From Mesorhizobium sp. C432A (lineage in GTDB: Bacteria; Pseudomonadota; Alphaproteobacteria; Rhizobiales; Rhizobiaceae), in the NCBI RefSeq assembly GCF_030323145.1, contig NZ_CP100470.1:5497001-5561000 (forward strand): 64,000 bases of DNA, written 5' to 3'. A program made the position numbers and the translations under genes. The notes beneath the pieces were generated by a model. That model was not told where the DNA came from. It saw only the letters and a list, made by a program, of their open reading frames with translations, and did not search any database. Positions 12,218 through 21,009 of this stretch are shown one piece after another (position 1 is the first letter of the stretch; each line of letters starts with the position of its first letter).

Positions 12218-12288
12218 CAGGCGGTGTCCCTCCCTGGGAACCAGTTCTTGTGCACAAGACCCGTTGCTCGTGGCCTCATGCAATCATA

Positions 12289-14751
12289 TCAGGCGGGCAC
12301 GTTCCAGATTTCTTTCGCATATTGGCGGATCGTGCGATCGGAAGAGAACCAGCCGACGCGGGCAACGTTGCGGATAGCGCGCGCGTACCAATCGGGGCTG
12401 TTGCGCCAGACGGCGTCGACATCGCGCTGGGCGGCGGCATAGGCGTCGAAATCCGCCGCCACCATGAACCAGTCGCTGTTGTAGAGACCGTCGACCAGCT
12501 CGCGGTAGCGATCCGGCTGGTCGGGCGAGAACACGCCCGACGATACTGCGGCAACAGCCTGCGCCAATTCAGGGGAGCCCTCGATCACGGCGCGCGGGTT
12601 GTAGCCATTGCTGCGCCGCTCGGCGACTTCCGCCGTGCTCAGGCCGAAGATGAAGATGTTGTCGTCGCCGACGCATTCCTTGATCTCGACATTGGCGCCG
12701 TCGAGCGTGCCGATGGTCAAGGCGCCGTTCAGCGCGAACTTCATGTTGCCGGTGCCCGACGCCTCCATGCCAGCAGTCGAAATCTGCTCGGACAGGTCGG
12801 CGGCCGGCATCATCACCTCGGCCAGGCTGACATTGTAGTTCGGCACGAACACCACTTTCAGCAGCCCGCGCACCGACGGGTCGCTGTTGATGACCTTGGC
12901 GACGTCGTTGGCCAGTTTGATGATCAGCTTGGCATTGTGGTAGCTGGGCGCCGCTTTGCCGCCGAAAAATTTGACGCGTGGCATCCAGTCCAGCTCGGGA
13001 TGCGAGCGGATCTGGTCGTAGAGCGCGATAGCTTCCAGGATGTTGAGCAGCTGGCGCTTGTATTCGTGGATGCGCTTGACCTGAATGTCGAACAGCGCCG
13101 ACGGGTCGAGCTTGATGCCGAGCCGGTCTGCGACCAGATTGGCGAGCTTGACCTTGTTGGAGCGCTTGACGGCGGCGAACTTGTCGCGGAAGGCGGCGTC
13201 GCCGGCAAAGGCTTCGAGCCCCTTGATGGCGTCGATGTCGTCGAGGAAACGGTCCCCGATCGCCGCGCGGGTGAGCGCGGTGAGGCCCGGATTGCACTGG
13301 ATCAGCCAGCGCCGTGGCGTGATGCCGTTGGTCTTGTTGTTGATGCGATCGGGATAGAGCTTGTGGAGATCGGCAAACACCGTCTCCTTCATCAGTTCGG
13401 TGTGCAACGCCGACACGCCATTGATCGAGTGCGAGCCGACAAAGGCCAGGTTACCCATGCGCACGCGGCGGTCGCCATTTTCCTGGATCAGCGAGATGCG
13501 GCTGATCTGCTCATTGGAAAACTGGTTGGTGGCGCGGGCCTCAAGCAGCACCTGAGCATTGATGGCGTAGACGATCTGCATGTGGCGCGGCAAAAGCCGT
13601 TCGAACAGCGGCACCGGCCAGCTTTCCAGCGCTTCTGGCAGCAGCGTGTGGTTGGTGTAGCCGAAGGTGCGCTTGGTGATGTCCCAGGCCTGGTCGAAAT
13701 CCATGCCATGGACGTCCATCAGCAGGCGCATCAGCTCTGGCACGGCGATCGCCGGATGGGTGTCATTGAGATGGATCGCCGCCTTGTCGGGCAGCGAGGC
13801 GAGATCGCCATACTGGCTGAGATGGCGCTGGACGATGTCCTGCAGCGATGCGGTGGAGAAGAAATATTCCTGCCGCAGCCGCAGTTCCTGGCCGGCCTTG
13901 TGGGAATCGGCGGGGTAAAGCACGCGCGACAAGGCATCGGCCTTGTTGCTTTCGGCCAGCGCGCCGATGTGGTCGCCGGCGTTGAACTTGTCGAGCAGGA
14001 TCGGATCGACCGGCATGCCGGACCAAAGCCGCAGCGTGTTGACGCGGTTGGCCCGCCAGCCAACCACCGGGGTGTCGTAGGCGACGGCCTGGACATGCTC
14101 GGTCGGCTTCCAGACGTGACGTTCGAGCCGGCCATCCTTGGAGGTGATCGATTCCACCGAGCCGCCGAAGCCGACTTCGAAGGCGCGTTCGCGGCGCTCG
14201 AACTCCCAGGGGTTGCCGTGGTCGAGCCAGGTTTCGGGCAGTTCGACCTGCCAGCCGTCATGGATCTCCTGGCGGAACATGCCGTTGGCGTAGCGAATGC
14301 CGTAGCCATGCGCGGGAATGTCGACGGTCGCCATGCTTTCCATGAAGCAGGCGGCGAGCCGGCCGAGACCGCCATTGCCGAGCGCTGCATCCGGTTCGAG
14401 CCCGGCGATGAGGTCGAGGTCGACGCCCAGCGACTTGAGCGCTTCTCGCATATTGTCCATCAGGCCGAGATTGGAGAAGGCATCGCGCATCAGCCGGCCG
14501 ATGAGGAATTCGAGCGACAGGTAATAGACGCGCTTTTCCTGCTGGGCGTAGGCCTCCTGCGTCGCCTGCATCCAATGATCGACGATGCGGTCGCGCACGA
14601 CCTTGATCGAGGCTGTCAGCCAATCATATTGCGTGGCAACGGAGGTGCCTTTGCCGACCCGGTATTTGAGAGCCAGCAAGACTTCGTCGGCCAGCGTCTT
14701 GGGATCGGGTATTTCGAGATCGGGGGCTTTGGCTGTCATTGTTCGCGTCAT
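12289..14751 (-). CDS. glgP: Glycogen/starch/alpha-glucan phosphorylase
   Basis: PLP-dependent GT35 enzyme that releases glucose-1-phosphate from the ends of glycogen. The 820 residues match the family. The PLP-binding lysine is Lys671 in the motif EASGTGNMKFALNG, and the N-terminal domain shows LEFLIGR and the GNGGLGRLAACFMES glycine-rich loop. A GAGAGG ribosome-binding site is 4 bases before the ATG at 14751. It is the first gene of the minus-strand glycogen operon, so the operon promoter should lie in 14752-14891, the 140-base gap after frcA; no clear promoter boxes were recognised there. Confidence 0.97.
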   Translation of the reverse strand: MTRTMTAKAPDLEIPDPKTLADEVLLALKYRVGKGTSVATQYDWLTASIKVVRDRIVDHWMQATQEAYAQQEKRVYYLSLEFLIGRLMRDAFSNLGLMDNMREALKSLGVDLDLIAGLEPDAALGNGGLGRLAACFMESMATVDIPAHGYGIRYANGMFRQEIHDGWQVELPETWLDHGNPWEFERRERAFEVGFGGSVESITSKDGRLERHVWKPTEHVQAVAYDTPVVGWRANRVNTLRLWSGMPVDPILLDKFNAGDHIGALAESNKADALSRVLYPADSHKAGQELRLRQEYFFSTASLQDIVQRHLSQYGDLASLPDKAAIHLNDTHPAIAVPELMRLLMDVHGMDFDQAWDITKRTFGYTNHTLLPEALESWPVPLFERLLPRHMQIVYAINAQVLLEARATNQFSNEQISRISLIQENGDRRVRMGNLAFVGSHSINGVSALHTELMKETVFADLHKLYPDRINNKTNGITPRRWLIQCNPGLTALTRAAIGDRFLDDIDAIKGLEAFAGDAAFRDKFAAVKRSNKVKLANLVADRLGIKLDPSALFDIQVKRIHEYKRQLLNILEAIALYDQIRSHPELDWMPRVKFFGGKAAPSYHNAKLIIKLANDVAKVINSDPSVRGLLKVVFVPNYNVSLAEVMMPAADLSEQISTAGMEASGTGNMKFALNGALTIGTLDGANVEIKECVGDDNIFIFGLSTAEVAERRSNGYNPRAVIEGSPELAQAVAAVSSGVFSPDQPDRYRELVDGLYNSDWFMVAADFDAYAAAQRDVDAVWRNSPDWYARAIRNVARVGWFSSDRTIRQYAKEIWNVPA

Positions 14752-14891
14752 ACTGCCTCTCGTGATCGTGCTGCGATCATACCGGCTTTCGCTCTCAGTC
14801 CCAGCCTATCCTAGTGCATCGCAACATACGTTCAATCGATTTAGACCAGCATGCCGCCAGTTCCCCTGCGGCAATTTATCCGTCGAGCGGA

Positions 14892-15674
14892 TCAGGCAGC
14901 GAGTGCAGCCTCCGGCGGAACCTTCGCTCCCGTCATGAAGGCGACGGCGTCGGACATGGTATATTGCTTGGGATCGATGACGCAGAGGCGGCGACCCAGC
15001 CGATGGATATGGATGCGGTCGGCAACCTCGAAGACATGCGGCATATTGTGCGAGATCAGCACGATCGGCAGGCCTCGTTTCTTGACGTCGAGGATCAGTT
15101 CCAGCACGCGGCGGCTCTCCTTGACGCCGAGTGCGGCGGTCGGCTCGTCCATGATCACCACGCGGCTGCCGAAAGCAGCGGCGCGCGCCACCGCCACGCC
15201 CTGGCGCTGGCCGCCCGACAGCGTTTCCACCGCCTGGCTGATGTTCTGGATGGTCATCAGCCCAAGCTCGGTGAGCTTGTCGCGGGCGCGCTTTTCCATT
15301 GCGGGCCGGTCGAGCATACGAAGCCAGTCGCCGAGGAAGCCGGGTTTGCGGATCTCGCGGCCCAGGAACATGTTGTCGGCGATCGACAGGGCCGGCGACA
15401 AAGCCAGGTTTTGGTAGACCGTCTCGATGCCCGCCTCGCGCGCCTCCATGGGCGATTTGAAAGCGACAGCCTTGCCTTCAAGACGGATCTCGCCTTCGTC
15501 GGGCACGGCGGCGCCGGAAATCGCCTTGATCAGCGATGATTTGCCGGCGCCATTGTCTCCGATGACGGCCAGGATTTCGCCGGGGTAGAGGTCGAAGTCG
15601 GCATTGTCGAGGGCGGTGACACGGCCATAGCGCTTGATCAGGCCGCGCGCGGTGAGGATGGGTTCCACGGTCAT
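14892..15674 (-). CDS. frcA: Sugar ABC transporter ATPase (fructose FrcA type)
   Basis: Single-domain ATPase of the CUT2 sugar importers, energising uptake through FrcC. Of its 260 residues, the Walker A is GDNGAGKSS (39-47), the signature is LSGGQRQGVAVARA and the Walker B is VVIMDEPTAALG. CUT2 ATPases such as RbsA usually carry two ATPase domains in about 500 residues; this half-size form is typical of the rhizobial fructose system FrcBCA. The start at MTVEPI is set by a 4-base ATGA overlap with the frcC stop. It is the last gene of frcB-frcC-frcA. Specificity for fructose rather than ribose or another sugar is inferred from resemblance and neighbours. Confidence 0.88.
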   Translation of the reverse strand: MTVEPILTARGLIKRYGRVTALDNADFDLYPGEILAVIGDNGAGKSSLIKAISGAAVPDEGEIRLEGKAVAFKSPMEAREAGIETVYQNLALSPALSIADNMFLGREIRKPGFLGDWLRMLDRPAMEKRARDKLTELGLMTIQNISQAVETLSGGQRQGVAVARAAAFGSRVVIMDEPTAALGVKESRRVLELILDVKKRGLPIVLISHNMPHVFEVADRIHIHRLGRRLCVIDPKQYTMSDAVAFMTGAKVPPEAALAA

Positions 15675-16732
15675 GCCGAAACCTTTCTGATCCATTGGTC
15701 GATCGCCACGGCGCCGATGATCAGCACACCGGTGAGCAGCACCTTCCATTGCGGATCGGCGCCCAGCATGTTGAGGCCCATCGAGACGACACCGACGATC
15801 ATCGCGCCGAAAAGCGTGCCCAGAATTGAGCCGCGCCCGCCGAACAGTGAAATGCCGCCGATCACCGTCGCGGTTATCGCCTGCAGGTTGTAGTCGGTGA
15901 CGGCGGCTGACGGCGAGATCGAGCCGTTGCGGCCGATGGACACCCAGGCAGCGAAAGCGGCGATCAACCCGGCAAGGGTGTAGACCGTCATCAACACCTT
16001 CTTGGTCTGGATGCCAGACAGCTTCGCCGCCTCCTGATCATCGCCAACGGCGTAGACATGGCGGCCCCAGGCGGTGTGATTGAGCACGTACCAGAGGATC
16101 AAAACGAGCACGACCGTGGCGATGACGCCCAGTGTGAGCACCGCCGTGCCGATCTTGAAACTCAGGGCAAAGAGATGCAGCAGCGGCGCCTGGGCGTCGA
16201 CGTCGGTATCGCGGATCGTCTCATTGGCCGAATAGATGAAGTTCGTCGCCATGACGATGTTCCAGGTGCCGAGCGTGACGATGAACGGCGGCAGCTTCAT
16301 GTAGGCGACCAGCAAGCCGTTGAGCAGGCCGCAGACTGCGCCGGCGGCAAGCCCGATGGGCACTGCGAGCACGGCCGGCATGCCGTAGCTGACCGCGCAA
16401 TTGCCCATGATCACGGCCGAAATCACCATGATCACGCCGATCGACAGGTCGATGCCGGCGGTCAGGATGACCAGTGTCTGCGCGGCACCGAGGATGCCGA
16501 CGATGGCGATCTGCTGCAGGATCAGCGTCAGCGTATAGGATGAGAAGAAACGCCCGCCAATGGCGATGCCGAAAATGACGATCGACAAGACCAGCACAAT
16601 CAGCGGCACCGCCGCCGGCGTGGAGTGCAGGAAATGCTGGATGCGCTTGACGGCCGATTTGTGCTCGTCAAAGGCGGCAACGCTTGTGTCGCTGCTCGAG
16701 AGAACCTTCTCGAATTCCTGTGCTTGAGCCAT
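15671..16732 (-). CDS. frcC: Sugar ABC transporter permease (fructose FrcC type)
   Basis: Inner-membrane permease of the CUT2 (BPD_transp_2) family, 353 residues with 8-10 predicted hydrophobic segments. The family stretch LVILTAGIDLSIGVIMVISA lies near residue 100, followed by the typical PPFIVTLGTWNIVMATNFIY. The ATG at 16732 is preferred over 16759 because a GGGGAGGAAAC ribosome-binding site lies directly before it. It follows frcB after 150 bases and overlaps frcA by 4. The N-terminal 50 residues are polar and probably cytoplasmic. Confidence 0.9.
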   Translation of the reverse strand: MAQAQEFEKVLSSSDTSVAAFDEHKSAVKRIQHFLHSTPAAVPLIVLVLSIVIFGIAIGGRFFSSYTLTLILQQIAIVGILGAAQTLVILTAGIDLSIGVIMVISAVIMGNCAVSYGMPAVLAVPIGLAAGAVCGLLNGLLVAYMKLPPFIVTLGTWNIVMATNFIYSANETIRDTDVDAQAPLLHLFALSFKIGTAVLTLGVIATVVLVLILWYVLNHTAWGRHVYAVGDDQEAAKLSGIQTKKVLMTVYTLAGLIAAFAAWVSIGRNGSISPSAAVTDYNLQAITATVIGGISLFGGRGSILGTLFGAMIVGVVSMGLNMLGADPQWKVLLTGVLIIGAVAIDQWIRKVSA

Positions 16733-16882
16733 GTTTCCTCCCCTGGGCTTCAGCTCCATGCCGATACCCGCTCGCGCCTGTCCGGTCTGCTGCCGGGATT
16801 ATTCGCGTGACGCATCGTCCACCCGAAGCGGCCGGGGATCAAGCCCCCGGCCGTCAGCTTGCCGCTGGCTGTCAGGCAGCCA

Positions 16883-17914
16883 TCAGCCCCAGCACTTGGC
16901 GAGGCCTTCCTTGGTGTCGATCGACTTCACGCCATTGGCCGGCTTGTCGGTGACGAGGTTGACGCCGGTGTCGAAGAAGTTCTTGCCTTCGGTCGGCTTC
17001 GGCTTGGCGCCGTCCTTGGCGAAGGCGGCGATCGCCTCGATGCCGAGTGCCGCCATCTGCAGCGGGTATTGCTGCGAGGTGGCGCCAATGACGCCTTCGG
17101 TCACCGACTTCACACCGGGGCAGCCGCCATCGACCGAGACGATCAGCACCTGGCTTTCGAGCCCGACCGCCTTGAGCGCCTGGTAGGCGCCGACAGCGGC
17201 GGGCTCGTTGATGGTGTGGATGACGGTGATGGAGTTGTCCTTCTGCAGAAGGTTTTCCATCGCCTTGCGGCCGCCTTCTTCATTGCCGTTGGTGACGTCG
17301 TGGCCGACGATGCGGGCATCGTCCTCATCGCCGATCTTGTTGGGATCCTTCACGTCGATGCCGAAGCCCATCATGAAGCCCTGGTCGCGCAGCACATCCA
17401 CGGTCGGCTGTGAGGGGGTCAGGTCGAGGAAGCCGATCTTGGCGTCCTTGGCCTTGTCGCCGAGGGTCGCGGCTGCCCAGGCGCCGATCAGCTTGCCGGC
17501 TTCCAGATTGTCCGTCGCAAAGGTCGCGTCGGCGGCATCGATCGGGTCCAGCGGGGTATCGAGCGCGATCACCAGCAGGCCGGCGTCACGCGCCTTCTTC
17601 ACCGTCGGCACAATGCCCTTGGTGTCGGACGCGGTGATCAGGATGCCCTTGGCGCCGTCGGCGATGCAGCTTTCGATCGCCGCCACCTGGCTCTCGCTAT
17701 CGCCGTCGATCTTGCCGGCATAGGTCTTGAGGTCGACGCCAAGTTCCTTGGCCTTGGCGGTCGCGCCCTCCTTCATCTTGACGAAGAAGGGGTTGGTGTC
17801 GGTCTTGGTGATCAGGCAGGCGCCGACGCCGGCGGCCGATGCTGTCGAAGCAAACGCCATCAGGCCGAGGCCCGCCGCGGCGAACACGGTGGACTTCAAT
17901 AAAGCTTTGGTCAC
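16883..17914 (-). CDS. frcB: Sugar ABC transporter substrate-binding protein (FrcB type)
   Basis: Periplasmic binding protein of the Peripla_BP_4 family, 343 residues, which delivers the sugar to FrcC. The start is a GTG at 17914 preceded by GGGAGGA, and opens a signal peptide with Lys at positions 3 and 7, a hydrophobic core and cleavage after ASTASA near residue 29. An earlier in-frame start at 18076 would place 50 odd residues before the signal peptide and cross the operator, so it is rejected. The mature part begins [19 protein letters not shown], as in FrcB. The gene lies divergently from the ROK regulator with 210 bases between starts. Confidence 0.92.
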   Translation of the reverse strand: MTKALLKSTVFAAAGLGLMAFASTASAAGVGACLITKTDTNPFFVKMKEGATAKAKELGVDLKTYAGKIDGDSESQVAAIESCIADGAKGILITASDTKGIVPTVKKARDAGLLVIALDTPLDPIDAADATFATDNLEAGKLIGAWAAATLGDKAKDAKIGFLDLTPSQPTVDVLRDQGFMMGFGIDVKDPNKIGDEDDARIVGHDVTNGNEEGGRKAMENLLQKDNSITVIHTINEPAAVGAYQALKAVGLESQVLIVSVDGGCPGVKSVTEGVIGATSQQYPLQMAALGIEAIAAFAKDGAKPKPTEGKNFFDTGVNLVTDKPANGVKSIDTKEGLAKCWG

Positions 17915-18023
17915 GATCTTCCTCCCATGGAACCATGCGGATGCCGCCAACCGGCATCTTGAGCGCGTCCACTGAAGTTCTCCCAGTGTGGACGCGCCCT
18001 CAAATGACACCAGCGGGAGCCGC

Positions 18024-18061
18024 CTGTCAATAATTAAATCACTCTTATTTATTATTGACAG
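18024..18061. promoter_or_regulatory. Inverted-repeat operator candidate in the frcB/ROK divergent promoter
   Basis: Two perfect 11-base inverted arms, CTGTCAATAAT (18024-18034) and ATTATTGACAG (18051-18061), separated by 16 AT-rich bases that extend the symmetry further. Each arm contains a TTGACA hexamer reading outward, so each could serve as a -35 box for one of the divergent genes; matching -10 boxes are poor. Position and symmetry fit a binding site of the adjacent ROK repressor controlling both units. Binding is inferred. Confidence 0.65.
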
Positions 18062-18124
18062 CTTTGCGCGGTTCACTCATTCTGCCGCAAAAGCAGTAAG
18101 AATAAACCAAGGGAAGGAACAAGG

Positions 18125-19351
18125 GTGGAGACCGGCATTGCGAGGCACGGTTCGCCCGAGGCGGCCGCCAGCCGTCTCCACCGTGGCACCAACCAGAGCG
18201 GCATGCGCGACCACAATGAGCGGCTGGTGCTGTCGTTGGTTCGCCAGCACGGCAGCTTGGCCAAATCAGACATTGCGCGCATGACCGGCCTTTCAGCGCA
18301 GACCGTCTCGGTCATCATGCGCGAACTGGAGGAAGACAGCCTGCTGCTGCGCCAGGCGCCGTTGCGCGGCAAGATCGGCCAGCCCTCCATCCCGATGGCG
18401 CTGAACCCCGAAGGCGCCTTCTTCATCGGCCTCAAGATCGGCCGCCGCAGCGCCGAACTGGTGCTGATCGATTTCCTCGGAACTGTGCGTTCCATGCTGC
18501 AGCACTCCTACCGCTATCCGGCGCCGCGCGAGACGGTTGAGTTCGTCACCGAAGGCATGAAGACGATGCGCGCCGAACTGACACCTGCGCAGGACAAGCG
18601 CATTGCCGGGCTCGGCATCGCCATGCCGTTCGAACTGTGGAACTGGGCCGACACCGCCGGCGCGCCGCGCGACATCATGGACGAATGGCGCCATCGCGAC
18701 ATCCGTGCCGACATCCAGGCGCAGTGCGAATTCCCGGTCTATCTGCAGAATGACGCCACCTCCGCCTGCGGCGCCGAGCTGGTGTTCGGCCAGACCGGCG
18801 GGGCGCGCGACTTCGTCTATTTCTATATCGGCGCCTTTGCCGGCGGCGGCATCGTGCTCAACGGCCGGCTGTTCGGCGGGCCAACCGGAAATGCCGGGGC
18901 GCTGGGTTCGATGCCGGTGCCGGGGCCGGACGGCAAGCCGACGCAGCTCATCGACGTCGCCTCGATCGCCATGCTGGAAAAGGCGCTTAACGCACGCGGC
19001 GTCGAGGCTTCGCATCTGTGGACGTCGCCTGAGGATTGGGGCGAGATCGGTCACGAGCTCGACGACTGGATCGCCAATGCCGCTCAGGCGCTGGCCTATG
19101 CCATCGTATCGGCGTCCTCGGTGATCGATTTCGAGGCCGCGGTGATCGACGGCTGGATGCCGCTCGCTGTCCGGCGCCGGCTCGTCGATGCGATCAGGCA
19201 GGCGATCGGTACGATCGATGGCGAAGGGCTGAAGCTTCCGGTGGTGCGCGAAGGCACCGTCGGCATCCATGCCCGCGCGCTGGGCGGCGCCAGCCTGCCG
19301 CTGTCCGAACGCTTCCTCATCGGTTCGACCACGATTTCCAGGAGCATCTGA
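18125..19351 (+). CDS. ROK-family transcriptional regulator (FrcR-like)
   Basis: Sugar-sensing repressor of 408 residues. The winged-helix DNA-binding domain is at about 30-85 (NERLVLSLVRQHGSLAKSD, then IARMTGLSAQTVSVIMREL). The ROK sugar-kinase-like domain follows, with GLGIAMPF, a YLQNDATSACGAEL segment and GPTGNAGALGSMPV. The cysteine-rich zinc motif of many ROK proteins (CxCGxxGCxE) is not seen. The start is a GTG at 18125 with GGAAGGA 7 bases upstream. It is divergent from frcBCA and heads a plus-strand unit with a mutarotase and a sugar kinase. In Sinorhizobium a ROK gene (frcR) sits beside frcBCAK, so the same regulatory role is likely. Confidence 0.85.
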   Translation: METGIARHGSPEAAASRLHRGTNQSGMRDHNERLVLSLVRQHGSLAKSDIARMTGLSAQTVSVIMRELEEDSLLLRQAPLRGKIGQPSIPMALNPEGAFFIGLKIGRRSAELVLIDFLGTVRSMLQHSYRYPAPRETVEFVTEGMKTMRAELTPAQDKRIAGLGIAMPFELWNWADTAGAPRDIMDEWRHRDIRADIQAQCEFPVYLQNDATSACGAELVFGQTGGARDFVYFYIGAFAGGGIVLNGRLFGGPTGNAGALGSMPVPGPDGKPTQLIDVASIAMLEKALNARGVEASHLWTSPEDWGEIGHELDDWIANAAQALAYAIVSASSVIDFEAAVIDGWMPLAVRRRLVDAIRQAIGTIDGEGLKLPVVREGTVGIHARALGGASLPLSERFLIGSTTISRSI

Positions 19352-19798
19352 ATGCTGATCGGTATTCCGTCGCTGCTCGGTCCGGAGCTTCTGGCGACAT
19401 TGCGCGCCATGGGCCATGGCGACGAGATCGCGCTCGTCGACGGCAACTATCCGGCGGAAGAACAGGCAAACCGGCTGATCCGCGCCGACGGTCTTCACCT
19501 CATACCGGTGCTTGACGCCATTTTGAGCGTGCTGCCGGTGGACGACTTCGTGCCGGAAGCGCTGTTTCGTGCCTCGGTCAAAGGCGATCCCTCGGTCGCC
19601 GATCCGGTCCACCATGAAATCGAAACGATCTGCACCAGGCGCGCGCCGGGCCGCAAGGTGGTTGCGCTGGCGGGCGCCGACTTCTATGCACGCGTCCGGT
19701 CGGCATATGCGATCGTCGGGACCAGCGAACCCCGGCTCTACGCCAACATCATCATCCGCAAGGGCGTGATCTATCCGCCGGAGAACAAGAAATCATGA
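19352..19798 (+). CDS. RbsD/FucU-family sugar mutarotase
   Basis: Small cytoplasmic protein of 148 residues in the RbsD/FucU transport-protein family, which converts between anomers or ring forms of an imported sugar. The start MLIGIPSLLGPELLATLRAM and the run GHGDEIALVDGNYPA match the family, including the conserved GHGD substrate site. The end reads YANIIIRKGVIYPPE. Its ATG follows the ROK stop directly and its stop overlaps the kinase start by 4 bases. FucU acts on fucose and RbsD on ribose; here the partner system looks fructose-type, so the sugar is uncertain. Confidence 0.9.
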   Translation: MLIGIPSLLGPELLATLRAMGHGDEIALVDGNYPAEEQANRLIRADGLHLIPVLDAILSVLPVDDFVPEALFRASVKGDPSVADPVHHEIETICTRRAPGRKVVALAGADFYARVRSAYAIVGTSEPRLYANIIIRKGVIYPPENKKS

Positions 19799-20718
19799 TC
19801 CTCTGCTGCGGCGAAGCCCTGATCGACATGCTGCCGCGCACCACGACACAGGGCGAGCCGGCCTTTGCGCCCTATGTCGGCGGCGCGGTGTTCAACACGG
19901 CGATCGCGCTTGGCCGCCTCGGCGCGCCCGCCGGCTTCTTTTCCGGCCTGTCGTCGGATCTGTTCGGCGGCCAGTTCCGCGAGGCGCTCGGCGCAAGCAA
20001 GGTCAGCTCCACCTATGCGCACACCTCCCCTCGCCCGACCACGCTCGCCTTCGTGCGGCTCACCAACGGCCAGGCGACCTACACTTTCTACGACGAAAAC
20101 ACCGCCGGGCGCATGCTGACGACAGAGGATCTGCCGAAACTGGGCGCCGAGATCGAAGCCATGCTGTTTGGCGCCATCAGCCTGATTTCGGATCCGGCGG
20201 GTGCTGCCTACGAAGAATTCATGAAACGCGAGCACCAACGCCGCGTCATGATGCTCGACCCCAACATCCGGCCGAACTTCATCCCCGACAAAGCCAAGCA
20301 CCTCCGGCGCATCCGCTCGATGATGGCGATGGCCGACATCGTGAAGCTATCGGATGAGGATCTGCACTGGTTCGGCGAGGCCGGCTCGCATGAGGACGTC
20401 ATCCGCAATTGGCTCGATCGGGGCCCCAAGCTGATCGTCGTCACCCATGGCAGCGAAGGCGCAGTCGGCTACAGCAGGGATCACAAGGTCACGGTGATGC
20501 CGCATAAGGTGGAGGTGGTCGACACGGTCGGCGCCGGCGACACTTTCAATGCCGGCATTCTGGCCTCGCTGCACGAGCAAGGCCTGCTCACCAAGGCCGG
20601 GATCGGCGGCCTTTCGGAGGACGCCATCCGTCAGGCGTTGGCCCTCGGCGCCAAAGCGGCGGCGGTGACCGTGTCGCGGGCCGGCGCCAACCCGCCCTGG
20701 CGGCACGAAATCGCCTGA
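19795..20718 (+). CDS. PfkB-family carbohydrate kinase (fructokinase-like)
   Basis: ATP-dependent sugar kinase of 307 residues, ribokinase fold. The N-terminal part shows CCGEALIDMLPR and the substrate-binding GGAVFNTAIALGRLG, and the C-terminal signature DTVGAGDTFNAGIL holds the catalytic base Asp in GAGD. It overlaps the mutarotase gene by ATGA, so it is co-translated. In the Sinorhizobium fructose system the kinase FrcK accompanies frcBCA; this gene likely phosphorylates the sugar brought in by the divergent transporter. Fructose is the most probable substrate by context, but ribose or a related sugar cannot be excluded. Confidence 0.9.
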   Translation: MILCCGEALIDMLPRTTTQGEPAFAPYVGGAVFNTAIALGRLGAPAGFFSGLSSDLFGGQFREALGASKVSSTYAHTSPRPTTLAFVRLTNGQATYTFYDENTAGRMLTTEDLPKLGAEIEAMLFGAISLISDPAGAAYEEFMKREHQRRVMMLDPNIRPNFIPDKAKHLRRIRSMMAMADIVKLSDEDLHWFGEAGSHEDVIRNWLDRGPKLIVVTHGSEGAVGYSRDHKVTVMPHKVEVVDTVGAGDTFNAGILASLHEQGLLTKAGIGGLSEDAIRQALALGAKAAAVTVSRAGANPPWRHEIA

Positions 20719-21009
20719 TCCACGCTTAGTCCGCCGCCAGCCGCTGCAAGCAGCCGATCACTTTATGTTTCCGCGAGCCGGAAAGACGCACTGAATCAGC
20801 CGGATTAATAGGCGGCGAAGCCCGGATTTCCGGCATCTTGCGGCAATGCAGGGAAAGCCTGAAGTAACAGGCTGCGACACCTAGACAACCCGTCCCGCGG
20901 CCGGTCCGGCTTTCTAGACCGACCCAACTCTGGTACCAGCGGCCCGGTTAAGTTGTTGTTTCTGTGCGTGTCGTTGGGGCGGCTCGCACCACACCGTTTT
21001 GAGGCCGAC

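Noticed and set aside
12112-14814. 900-codon open frame on the plus strand
   Set aside because: It is antisense to glgP; high GC at third positions keeps the opposite strand open. No domain is recognisable and glgP is unmistakable.
20811-20850. CCGGA/TCCGG palindrome after the sugar kinase as a terminator
   Set aside because: Loop of two bases and no T run.
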